Positions 7,921 through 15,868 of a DNA stretch of 64,000 nucleotides are shown piece by piece. Under the pieces are notes generated by a model that saw nothing but the letters and a program-made list of their open reading frames with translations, ran no database searches and had not been told where the DNA came from. Origin of the DNA: Thermoanaerobaculia bacterium (lineage in GTDB: Bacteria > Acidobacteriota > Thermoanaerobaculia > Multivoradales > JAHZIX01); assembly GCA_027069135.1 (NCBI GenBank), contig JALXFE010000539.1, positions 1 to 64,000 of the forward strand, given 5' to 3'. Position 1 is the first letter of the stretch, and the number at the start of each line of letters is the position of its first letter. The position numbers and the translations under genes are program-made.

Positions 7921-10403
7921 GACGGATCTCCTGAGGGCTTCCCGGGTAGGGGAGCGGTGGTTCGTCGACGGGGTTTTTCAGAAACCGCCCGCAGGAGGTC
8001 TGCAAAAACCCCCGCGGCGGTGACCTCCGGCCCAGCTCCGGGCCCCTGCACGACCAAGGGATTCGGGTCGTAGCGATCGGTGTGCAGCGCGATCAGATTG
8101 TCGCAAGCCTGGGCTCGGGCGCAGGGGTGCTCCGGGGGCAACAGAGTCCATCGTATCCTCGCGCCGCCCTCATCCAAGGTCCCCAGGTAGGAAAGCCGCT
8201 GGTTCTTCGCAGCGGCCTGCTGAAACCGATCTGCGAAGGCGGCGTCCGCCTCCGGAAGACGCTGCCAGAACCCTTCGAGGCTCAGGTGCTTCCAAGGGTC
8301 CTCCGGTAGCCAGGGCTCGACTTCGATGGCCTCCGGTTCGAGTTTCCTGCCTGCCAGGCGCCCCAGAATGAGGAGCTTGCGGGCCACGTCGCGGCCGGCG
8401 AGATCTTCCCGCGGGTCCGGTTCTGTCAGACCTGATTGGTGAGCGCTGCGAAGGGCTTCGCTAAACGGCATGCCGGCCGTCAGGCGGTCGACGAGGAAGC
8501 TCAAGGTTCCAGAAAAGAGACCTTCGAGGCGCCGGAGGGTGTCGCCGGTAGCGACCAAGTCCGCGAAGGTGCGCACGACGGGGAGGCCGGCACCGACCGT
8601 GGTCTCGTAGTACAGGCGCCCCGGGGACGCCGCCATCAGGGCTTCGTAGGCGTCTCCCGGCCCCGCCAGACAGACTTTGTTGGCGGTCACCACCGAGACT
8701 CCCGCTGAGAGCAGCCGGTGGTGCTCGGCGGCCACTCTTGGGCTCGCGGTGCAATCGATGAAGACCCGGCAAGGCTCGGCGGAATCGAGGGCAGCGCTGA
8801 GTAGAAGGCCGAGACCTTCGTCCTGCGTGGGCGTGAGCTCGTCGATCGCCGTTTCGGGGTCGAGTCGGCCGAGACAATACCGGTGCCGACCGGCCACCCC
8901 GGCGAGGCGCAGGCGCGTGCCCTCCCGTGCCTCGACGGCGGGCCAATGGGCGGCCAGCTGGTCCAGCAGGGCCCGTCCGATGCGGCCGACACCGGCGAGG
9001 AAAACCTCCACGGTCCGCGGCTCCTTAGAGAAAAATGCCTTGTGCAGAGCGCGAACCGCGTGGCTTTCATCACCGGAGTCGATGACGATCGAAATATTGA
9101 GCTCAGAAGAACCTTGGGCGATCGCGCGCACACTGATGCCGTGGCTCCCAAGCACTGCGAAGAGATTGCCGGCCAGACCCGAGCGGTATCGCATGCCGTT
9201 GCCGACCACGGCGACCACGGAGAGATTTTTTTCGACGATCAATTCGTCCACCCATCCGGCCTGACGTTCCAGGGCGAACTCCTTGCCGACGGCCTCTTGG
9301 GCGCTCGCCACGGCACCGGGGGAGACCGCGAAGCAGATGGAGTGTTCGCTCGACGCCTGAGAGATGAGGATGACGCTGACCTCGTAGCGGGCCAGGGCCC
9401 CGAAGAGTCGCCCGGCGATGCCCGGGACGCCCACCATTCCATCCCCTTCGAGGCGGAGCAGCGCGATGGACGGGATGGATGCGATACCGCGCACGGGCCG
9501 GTCGTCGGGCTCGGCGACGGCGCAGACCCGAGTTCCCGGCGCCGTCGGGTCGAAGGTGTTCTTGATCCACAGGGGAATGCCCTGCCGGCGGGTCGGGTGG
9601 ACGCTCGGCGGATAGACCACCTTGGCGCCGAAGTGGGACATCTCCATCAGCTCGACGTAGCTCATGGAGGCTACGGGCCGAGCCTCTTTTACCAGCCGCG
9701 GGTCGGCGTCGAGAACGCCGTCGACGTCTGTCCACAGCTCGACGGCTTCGGCGTCCAGAGCCGCCCCCAGGAGCGATGCCGTGTAATCCGAACCACCGCG
9801 CCCGAGAGTCGTCGTCTCGCCTTCCGCCGTCGCGGCGATAAAGCCTGTGACCACCGGTGTTCCCGCGATCTCTTGGAGCTCCCGGCGCACCCGGCGACGG
9901 GTGGCCTCGAAGTCCACTTGGGCGTCGCCGAACGTGGCGTCGGTAACGATGAGCCGGCGGGCGTCGATCGCCGGGGCGGCGACGCCCAAGGCTTTCAGGG
10001 CTGCGGCGACGATCACCGAAGACAGACGTTCCCCGTAGCTGACGATGCGGTCCACGGTACGCGGGCTCGCTTCCTGGAGGAGCTCACAGCCCCGAAGCAA
10101 GTCCCGGAGCTCTTCTCCTGCCGCTACGAGGGCCTGACGCTCCGGGGCAGTTTGCCCCTCCGGAGCCAGGGCGCTCAAGGTCTGCCGATGTCTTTCGAGC
10201 AAGGCCTCGAGGCGTGCCATGAAATCGCCGCTTCGCGCGGAAGCCTCGGCAGCGGCTTGTAGGAGGGAGTCCGTGGTTCCACTGAGGGCGGAGACGACCA
10301 CCAGGACCTTGCCTCCACAGGCGGCGGAACGAACGATGGCAGCCACCTGGCGGATACTCTCCACCGTCGCCACCGAGCTACCGCCAAACTTCAGAACTCT
10401 CAT
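7917..10403 (-). CDS. thrA: Bifunctional aspartate kinase / homoserine dehydrogenase
   Basis: This 828-residue fusion carries out the first and third steps of the threonine branch: aspartate to aspartyl-phosphate, and aspartate semialdehyde to homoserine. The N-terminal aspartokinase opens with MRVLKFGGSSVATVESI and contains GRGGSDYTASLLGAAL. The middle (about 320-460) holds the tandem ACT-type regulatory region. The C-terminal homoserine dehydrogenase has a Rossmann segment (VFLAGVGRIGRALLDQL), VTANKVCLAG and the GLFSGTLSFLVDRL signature. The frame continues to a GTG at 10415, but the ATG at 10403 is preferred: it begins at the conserved MRVLKFGG and has GGGGGAG at a sensible distance, whereas the GTG abuts that sequence. 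Feedback control by threonine is expected from the family. It heads the operon. Confidence 0.94.
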   Translation of the reverse strand: MRVLKFGGSSVATVESIRQVAAIVRSAACGGKVLVVVSALSGTTDSLLQAAAEASARSGDFMARLEALLERHRQTLSALAPEGQTAPERQALVAAGEELRDLLRGCELLQEASPRTVDRIVSYGERLSSVIVAAALKALGVAAPAIDARRLIVTDATFGDAQVDFEATRRRVRRELQEIAGTPVVTGFIAATAEGETTTLGRGGSDYTASLLGAALDAEAVELWTDVDGVLDADPRLVKEARPVASMSYVELMEMSHFGAKVVYPPSVHPTRRQGIPLWIKNTFDPTAPGTRVCAVAEPDDRPVRGIASIPSIALLRLEGDGMVGVPGIAGRLFGALARYEVSVILISQASSEHSICFAVSPGAVASAQEAVGKEFALERQAGWVDELIVEKNLSVVAVVGNGMRYRSGLAGNLFAVLGSHGISVRAIAQGSSELNISIVIDSGDESHAVRALHKAFFSKEPRTVEVFLAGVGRIGRALLDQLAAHWPAVEAREGTRLRLAGVAGRHRYCLGRLDPETAIDELTPTQDEGLGLLLSAALDSAEPCRVFIDCTASPRVAAEHHRLLSAGVSVVTANKVCLAGPGDAYEALMAASPGRLYYETTVGAGLPVVRTFADLVATGDTLRRLEGLFSGTLSFLVDRLTAGMPFSEALRSAHQSGLTEPDPREDLAGRDVARKLLILGRLAGRKLEPEAIEVEPWLPEDPWKHLSLEGFWQRLPEADAAFADRFQQAAAKNQRLSYLGTLDEGGARIRWTLLPPEHPCARAQACDNLIALHTDRYDPNPLVVQGPGAGPEVTAAGVFADLLRAVSEKPRRRTTAPLPGKPSGDPS

Positions 10404-10540
10404 CGGTCGAACCACTCCCCCGGTGTCACCAGGATGTAGAGCGCCGAATCCTACTACAGCCGCAGCTTGGTCTTTTTGGGGGCCCGAGGCGGGAACAAGT
10501 TATGCTTTCTGCCTGTTGCACCGGACCGAGGGCATTCAAA

Positions 10541-11737
10541 ATGGATCGAATTGTGGGTCGAGTTGGGAAGTTTCTCTGCCTCGGGGTCCTTGGGGCGGTG
10601 GTTTCCGCCTGTGCCAGCAGCGGAGCCGAGAGCTCCCGGGGACTCGAATTTCGTCAGAAGCGGTTGACCAAGGCGATTCGCAGCGTTGGATTCGAGCCAG
10701 AGGAGCTGGTCCTACCCTTCGAGGTCGACGACGAGATGGTGGCCTGGGCCAAAGATGTCGTCCCTCGTAGCGGGACTCCGAAATTTCGCCTGGAACACCT
10801 CCTTTTTAGCCTCGTCGAAGGCCGCAACAGGAAGGTCGAGTACGCGTCCGGGTTTACCCCGACGGCGCAGGAGGCCTTCCGTTCCGGAAAAGCCAATTGC
10901 CTGGCCTTCACCCACCTCTTCGTCGGTCTGGCTCGGGAGCTGGGCTTAGACGCCTACTACCTGGACGTGATCAACGCAGAAACCTACGCCCGGGCCAACG
11001 ATCTCATCGTTCTGTCCGGCCACGTCACCGCCGGCTTCGGAGTGTCGTCGAATCCTCTGATTCTCAAGTACAACGTCGGCGACGACACGGATTATCGTTG
11101 GGTGAGGAAGGTCAAGGACCTGCGGGCCTTGGCTATGTATTACTCCAATCGGGGTGCAGAATTCCTGGCGCAAGGCAAGCCCCCGGAAGCTCTGGGCTGG
11201 CTGCGCACCGCCGTGACTCTCGATGGATCCCTCGCCCAGGCGTGGGTAAACTATGGGGTAGCCCTGCGGCGGGTCGGGGAGCAGGAGTCTGCGGAGGAGG
11301 CCTATCGGAAGGCGCTCTTGGAAGATCCTCGGGCGCTGTCCGCCTATCAAAACTTAGCGGCCCTCATGCGCCTTGAGGGCCGAGCCGCTGAGGCCCGGGA
11401 CCTCGACCTCCTTGCGGAGCGGCAGGGTAGTCGCAATCCTTACAACTACATCAACCTAGGCGACCTGAGTCTGCGCCAGGGGGATGTCGAGGAAGCTCGG
11501 CGCTTCTACCAGAAGGCTCTCAATCTCCACGGGGACCTGGCTGCCCCGGCGGCCTCCTTGGGGCTCCTGGCCTATCGAGTGGACCAAGTCCGGGAAGCTC
11601 GCCGCTGGTTGGAGAAAGCCCGCAAGCGGGATCCGGAGAATCCCCGAGTCCTACGCCTCACCCGGCTGCTCGACCCGAGCTCTGCTTCCGACCCGGGTCT
11701 CGTCCGGCTGGAACCGGCGAACAAGGAAGAGAGCTGA
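10541..11737 (+). CDS. TPR lipoprotein with transglutaminase-like N-terminal region
   Basis: A 398-residue protein with a lipoprotein signal peptide: hydrophobic FLCLGVLGAVVSAC ending in a lipobox with acylated Cys24. Residues about 60-200 contain SGKANCLAFTHLFVGLARELG and a later LSGHVTAGFG; the Cys, His spacing resembles a transglutaminase/cysteine-peptidase core. The C-terminal half holds four or five tetratricopeptide repeats (for example AWVNYGVALRRVGEQESAEEAYRKAL and INLGDLSLRQGDVEEARRFYQKAL). It probably acts as an envelope scaffold; enzymatic activity is uncertain. An upstream ATG at 10502 is in frame, but it would place a Cys- and Arg-containing tail before the signal peptide, so 10541 is preferred. 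It is divergent from thrA. Confidence 0.75.
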   Translation: MDRIVGRVGKFLCLGVLGAVVSACASSGAESSRGLEFRQKRLTKAIRSVGFEPEELVLPFEVDDEMVAWAKDVVPRSGTPKFRLEHLLFSLVEGRNRKVEYASGFTPTAQEAFRSGKANCLAFTHLFVGLARELGLDAYYLDVINAETYARANDLIVLSGHVTAGFGVSSNPLILKYNVGDDTDYRWVRKVKDLRALAMYYSNRGAEFLAQGKPPEALGWLRTAVTLDGSLAQAWVNYGVALRRVGEQESAEEAYRKALLEDPRALSAYQNLAALMRLEGRAAEARDLDLLAERQGSRNPYNYINLGDLSLRQGDVEEARRFYQKALNLHGDLAAPAASLGLLAYRVDQVREARRWLEKARKRDPENPRVLRLTRLLDPSSASDPGLVRLEPANKEES

Positions 11738-11864
11738 AGACCTTCTCGATTCATGGAATGTCCCTCGCCATGATCCCTTTCTTCGTGACATTCGGCGTTA
11801 TAGAGAAAGCTCCCGCGTAGGGCGGGGCGTTTTCCGTCACTTATCTGTGGCGCAGGTGTTATTA

Positions 11865-11888
11865 CGCTCCTCCGGGAGCGAAGGAGGG
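11865..11888 (+). promoter_or_regulatory. Strong ribosome binding site with adjoining hairpin
   Basis: AAGGAGGG at 11881-11888 is a near-perfect Shine-Dalgarno sequence 4 bp before the ATG at 11893. Just upstream, CGCTCC (11865-11870) and GGAGCG (11875-11880) pair around a TCCG loop. The CCTCC at 11869-11873 could instead pair with GGAGG at 11883-11887, which would hide the ribosome binding site. The two pairings exclude each other, as in a simple RNA switch. This is read by eye; no folding energy was computed. Confidence 0.5.
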
Positions 11889-11892
11889 AATC

Positions 11893-12372
11893 ATGTCGAG
11901 AAAGTCCTTACTGCATGCGTTGAGCCTTCTAGGAGTTGGGATCCTGGCCGCTTGGGTCGTCGTTCCGGTGTTTGGAGAGGTGACCAGTACCAGCGGCCAG
12001 CCGGTCGACGGTGAAGTCTATGGTGTTGTCTTGGAGGTTCACGAGGACGAATCGGGATTGACAGAGGTCTATTTCGAGAGCGAGTCGGAAGAGCTCGGTG
12101 TTCTCGTTCTGACCAACGGCGACCCGGCCACGGGCGCTAACGATCTCGATCAATTCGGAGGTGTCTTACGAGACTCGATGAGTTGCGGGGGAGGTGTCGC
12201 TCTGACCGTCGCCAACGGTAACGTCGTCAGCGTCGCTTCAGAGCCGCTGGCACCCAACGTGATCTGCTGTATCGTCCCCCACTGCTCGAAAAAGTCCCAG
12301 AGGTCTTGCGATAAGAAGGGGGGAGTCACCGGTTTCACGTCCATGAAGGATTGCGCGCAAAGCTGCATCTAG
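11893..12372 (+). CDS. Small exported Cys-rich protein of unknown function
   Basis: This 159-residue protein begins with a clear signal peptide (MSRKS, then LLHALSLLGVGILAAWVVVPVFG, cleavage near FGE). The mature part starts acidic (VYGVVLEVHEDESGLTEVYFES) and ends in a basic region with seven cysteines, including a CC pair and CSKKSQRSC, DCAQSC. Such clustering suggests disulphides in a secreted or periplasmic domain of about 70 residues. I do not recognise the family. The GC content and codon use look like those of the neighbours. The very strong ribosome binding site suggests high expression. The preceding gene ends 155 bp upstream, so it may have its own promoter, though I could not identify one with confidence. 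Confidence 0.7.
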   Translation: MSRKSLLHALSLLGVGILAAWVVVPVFGEVTSTSGQPVDGEVYGVVLEVHEDESGLTEVYFESESEELGVLVLTNGDPATGANDLDQFGGVLRDSMSCGGGVALTVANGNVVSVASEPLAPNVICCIVPHCSKKSQRSCDKKGGVTGFTSMKDCAQSCI

Positions 12373-12383
12373 GCTTTGTAGTA

Positions 12384-12466
12384 GGTTTCGGGATCCTCAC
12401 CGCTGAAGATCGAGCCATGGCGCCTTTTGCATCGGCAAGAGCTTCAAGGAGGAGGCTCCCGAAACC
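12384..12466. repeat. 10-bp perfect inverted repeat in the gap before the decarboxylase gene
   Basis: GGTTTCGGGA (12384-12393) is matched exactly by its reverse complement TCCCGAAACC (12457-12466), with 63 bp between. The loop ends in AAGGAGGAGG, a Shine-Dalgarno-like sequence with no good start codon after it. This may be a structured 5' leader of the decarboxylase gene or the terminator region of the preceding gene. Chance occurrence is possible in a GC-rich genome. Confidence 0.35.
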
Positions 12467-12561
12467 GGTTCCCATTACAGTTCTTCCTTGGAAAACCATC
12501 GAGTTCCTTCTAGGATCTGGTCTAAAGCCACGATTTCATAGACAACTCCGGGGAAGCCGAG

Positions 12562-14091
12562 ATGCCTCTAGAGGAAAGGACCCTTAGGACTACAGGTACG
12601 GAATGCAGCCCGGCTTGGGCGGGGGATGCAGGGGCTGAGGCCCTACGCCGCCGTCTACGGGAGCTCGAGGAGGCTGCGGCTCCCCTGGAGCCGGACGCTG
12701 CCGCGCGGGCTGAGCTTCGGGTCGCAGCCGTCGCCTCGTCGGAGAGGTTCCTGGAAAAGCTCGATGGCCTCAAGGTCTTCGACGAGGACACCGGGACCGG
12801 ATTGGGATTGCTCGAGGCGCCGATTTCAGAAGTTGGGATCGGTCTCGACAACGTCATGGACCTGATCGACCGGGAGGTCGTCCTGCCCGGGGCAGCGACG
12901 GCTTCCGGCGGTCACTTGGCGTATATCCCCGGTGGTGGGCTCTATCACTCGGCCGTGGGGGACTTCCTGGCGGCGGCGAGCAATAAATTCGCCGGACTCT
13001 TCTTCGCCGGTCCCGGACCCGTGCGGATGGAGAATCTGCTGCTGCGTTGGGTGGCGGATCTGGTGGGTTACCCGGCGTCGGCGGGAGGCAACCTTTCGTC
13101 CGGCGGCAGCCTGGCGACCCTGGCAGCCATCGTTGCTGCTCGGGATGCCCATGGACTGTGCGGCAAAGACCTTTCCAACACCGTGGTCTACCTCTCCGAA
13201 CAGACCCATCATTGCGTCGGGAAGGCGCTACATATCGCCGGCCTCGCCGAGATACAGCGACGCCATGTTCCCTTGGATGAGAGTTTCCGGATGCGTCCGG
13301 AGGCCCTCGAAGAGCTCGTTGCAGAGGACCTCCGCCAGGGGCTTCGGCCGTGGTTGATCACCGCTGCGGCGGGCACAACGGACACCGGTGCTGTCGATCC
13401 CCTGGACGCCCTGGCCTCCATCGCCGAGAAGCACGGCTGCTGGTTTCACGTCGATGCCGCCTACGGTGGCTTCTTCCTGCTCACGGAAGCCGGACGCCTC
13501 GCCTTGCGTGGCATCGCCCGATCCGATTCGGTCGTCCTGGATCCCCACAAAGGCCTATTTCTCCCCTATGGATCCGGCATTGTGCTGGTGCGGCAGGTAG
13601 CGACGCTGGCAGCCTCCCACGACTACTCCGGGGCCTATATGCAGGACGTCCGGACGGATCCCGGAGAGACGTCTCCCTGCGATGTATCCGGGGAGCTTTC
13701 CAAGCATTTCCGTGCTCTGCGCATGTGGCTGCCCCTTCTTCTTCTCGGGCTCCGGCCCTTTCGGGCGGCGCTTCAAGAGAAGCTTCTCCTGGCGCAGTAT
13801 TTCTACCGGGAGATCCAGGAGGCGGGCTTTGAAGTCGGACCCTCGCCGGATCTTTCCATCGTGACCTACCGCTGGGTGCCTCGAGGCGCAGATTTGGAAG
13901 AAGCCAACCGCTTCAATCAGGCTCTCGTCGAACGCGTGCGCCGGGACGGCCGGATCTTTCTATCTTCAACCTCCATCGATGGCCGGTTCACCTTGCGCAT
14001 GGCCGCTCTCTCCTTCAGAACCCACCGGCATACCATCGATCTGGCGGTGAAGATTCTTCGGGAAATGGTCGAGGCTGGCGCAGAGCGCTAG
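12562..14091 (+). CDS. PLP-dependent group II amino acid decarboxylase
   Basis: The 509-residue product belongs to the pyridoxal-dependent decarboxylase group II fold (aromatic amino acid, glutamate and diaminobutyrate decarboxylases). The cofactor site is visible: HVDAAYGGFFLL gives the Asp that pairs with the pyridine nitrogen, and VVLDPHKGLFLPYGSG carries the Schiff-base lysine (Lys330). PASAGGNLSSGGSLATL is the phosphate-binding region. The tail FTLRMAALSFRTHRHTID is typical of the family. HKG instead of the usual HKW sets it apart from classical aromatic decarboxylases, so the substrate is open. The ATG at 12562 follows GGGGA at a suitable distance. It stands alone between two unrelated exported proteins. 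Confidence 0.85.
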   Translation: MPLEERTLRTTGTECSPAWAGDAGAEALRRRLRELEEAAAPLEPDAAARAELRVAAVASSERFLEKLDGLKVFDEDTGTGLGLLEAPISEVGIGLDNVMDLIDREVVLPGAATASGGHLAYIPGGGLYHSAVGDFLAAASNKFAGLFFAGPGPVRMENLLLRWVADLVGYPASAGGNLSSGGSLATLAAIVAARDAHGLCGKDLSNTVVYLSEQTHHCVGKALHIAGLAEIQRRHVPLDESFRMRPEALEELVAEDLRQGLRPWLITAAAGTTDTGAVDPLDALASIAEKHGCWFHVDAAYGGFFLLTEAGRLALRGIARSDSVVLDPHKGLFLPYGSGIVLVRQVATLAASHDYSGAYMQDVRTDPGETSPCDVSGELSKHFRALRMWLPLLLLGLRPFRAALQEKLLLAQYFYREIQEAGFEVGPSPDLSIVTYRWVPRGADLEEANRFNQALVERVRRDGRIFLSSTSIDGRFTLRMAALSFRTHRHTIDLAVKILREMVEAGAER

Positions 14092-14108
14092 CTCCGGCTT
14101 TCCCGGAG
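14092..14108 (+). terminator. Short hairpin after the decarboxylase gene
   Basis: CTCCGG (14092-14097) pairs with CCGGAG (14103-14108) over a 5-base loop directly after the stop codon. There is no U-tract, so if it terminates transcription it does so weakly or with Rho. A second small pairing (GGGAG/CTCCC) lies at 14112-14128. Confidence 0.25.
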
Positions 14109-14164
14109 TCCGGGAGGTATATACTCCCCGCGCCCGATCTCGACCTTCCTCAAGGAGCCCTCCT

Positions 14165-15862
14165 ATGCCCAAGTCTTTGGTGACGGTGCTTGCTCACCTC
14201 CTAGCTTTTTGTCTCAGCCTGCTCGCTTTAGGAGCTTGCCAGCCGATGCCGGAACCGGCGGATCTGGTGCTCACCGGTGGCAAGATCGTCACCCTTGCAG
14301 AAGGTCGAGGGGTCGTGTCGGCGCTGGCCGCTCGCGGTGACCGGATCGTCGCCCTCGGCAGCGAGGACGAAGTCCGCCGTCTCGTCGGCCCCCAAACCCG
14401 GGTGGTGGACCTGGAGGGGCGGCTGGCGATTCCTGGGTTCATCGAGGGGCACGGCCACTTCTTGGGGGTCGGTCAAGCAGGCATGCAGCTACGACTCTCC
14501 GGGGTCGAGAGCTGGGAGCAAATTGTCGAGATGGTGGCCGAGGCGGTCGCCAAAGCCCAGCCCGGGGAGTGGATCGAGGGTCGCGGCTGGCACCAGGAGA
14601 AGTGGATCCACCCTCCGGCGGGAGCGGTCGATGGTTTGCCGACTCACCACGCGCTGAGTGCCGTCTCCCCGGACAACCCGGTGGTCCTGCGTCACGCCAG
14701 CGGCCATGCCAGCCTCGCCAACGCCAAGGCCATGGAGCTAGGGGGTGTTACGGCGACGACGACCGCTCCTGAAGGTGGAGAGATCGTGCGATCGGAGGAC
14801 GGTGAGCCCATCGGAGTCTTCCGCGAGACAGCGGCCTCCTTGGTGGCTCGCAAGACACCGCCGAGCGAAGCGGAGCTCCGGCAGATGGTGGCGTTGGCGA
14901 CCCAGGAGTGTCTGGCCAAGGGCATCACTACCTTTCAGGACGCCGGCTCTCCCCTGGAATGGATCGATTTGCTGACCACCATGGCCGACGAGGGGGCCCT
15001 GCGACTTCGCCTGTGGGTGATGATCCGAGACAGTAACGAACGCCTGAGGGACCGCCTGGCGGACGTTCGCCGGGTCGGCTATGCCGACAATTTTCTAACG
15101 GTGCGGGCGATCAAGCATTCCATCGACGGAGCTTTGGGGTCGCACGGTGCCTGGCTGCTCGAGCCCTACTCGGATATGCCCGGGAGCACCGGCCTCAACA
15201 CGACGTCGGTGGGCACCATCGAGGAATCCGCTCGCCTGGCGTTGGAGCATGGTTACCAACTCTGCGTTCACTCGATCGGCGACCGTGCCAACCGGGAGAC
15301 TCTCGACATCTTTGAGGCTGCCTATGCCGAGAACCCCGATCGGGACCTGCGCTGGAGAGTCGAGCACGCCCAACACCTCCACCCGGACGAAATCCCCCGT
15401 TTCGCTTCGCTGGGAGCCATCGCTTCGATGCAGGCGGTCCATTGCACTTCCGACGGCCCGTGGGTGCCTCAACGGCTGGGGGAGAAGCGCTCAAGAGAGG
15501 GAGCCTATGTCTGGCGCAAGCTCATGGACTCCGGTGCCGTCGTCACCAACGGCACCGACGCCCCGGTGGAGGACGTCGATCCCCTACCGAACTTTTACGC
15601 CGCCGTCACCCGCCGCATGAGCAACGGTGAAGTGTTTTACCCGGACCAGGTCATGACCCGGGAAGAAGCGCTTCGGGCCTACACCTGGAATGTCGCCTAC
15701 TCGGGCTTCGAAGAGGACCTCAAAGGTTCCTTGGAAATCGGAAAGCTGGCGGATATCACCGTTCTCTCGAAAGACATCTTGACGATCCCGGAGGAGGAGA
15801 TTCTCGAGACCCGAGTCGTTCACACCATCGTCGGCGGCAAGGTCGAATACAGTCGGGAGTAG
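14165..15862 (+). CDS. Amidohydrolase family 3 lipoprotein (YtcJ-like)
   Basis: A 565-residue metal-dependent amidohydrolase. Residues 1-25 form a lipoprotein signal peptide (LLAFCLSLLALGAC, acylated Cys25), so the enzyme is membrane-anchored outside the cytoplasm. Amidohydrolase 3 features follow in order: LVLTGGKIVTL, IPGFIEGHGHFLGVG (HxH metal site), SGHASLANAKAM, GITTFQDAGS, HSIGDRANRETLD, RVEHAQHL and the late NGTDAPVEDVDPL with the metal-binding Asp. The C-terminal ADITVLSKDI closes the beta-sandwich domain. Family members act on N-substituted formamides or amides; the substrate here is unknown. The ATG at 14165 has AAGGAG about 8 bp upstream. Confidence 0.85.
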   Translation: MPKSLVTVLAHLLAFCLSLLALGACQPMPEPADLVLTGGKIVTLAEGRGVVSALAARGDRIVALGSEDEVRRLVGPQTRVVDLEGRLAIPGFIEGHGHFLGVGQAGMQLRLSGVESWEQIVEMVAEAVAKAQPGEWIEGRGWHQEKWIHPPAGAVDGLPTHHALSAVSPDNPVVLRHASGHASLANAKAMELGGVTATTTAPEGGEIVRSEDGEPIGVFRETAASLVARKTPPSEAELRQMVALATQECLAKGITTFQDAGSPLEWIDLLTTMADEGALRLRLWVMIRDSNERLRDRLADVRRVGYADNFLTVRAIKHSIDGALGSHGAWLLEPYSDMPGSTGLNTTSVGTIEESARLALEHGYQLCVHSIGDRANRETLDIFEAAYAENPDRDLRWRVEHAQHLHPDEIPRFASLGAIASMQAVHCTSDGPWVPQRLGEKRSREGAYVWRKLMDSGAVVTNGTDAPVEDVDPLPNFYAAVTRRMSNGEVFYPDQVMTREEALRAYTWNVAYSGFEEDLKGSLEIGKLADITVLSKDILTIPEEEILETRVVHTIVGGKVEYSRE

Positions 15863-15868
15863 ACCCCT

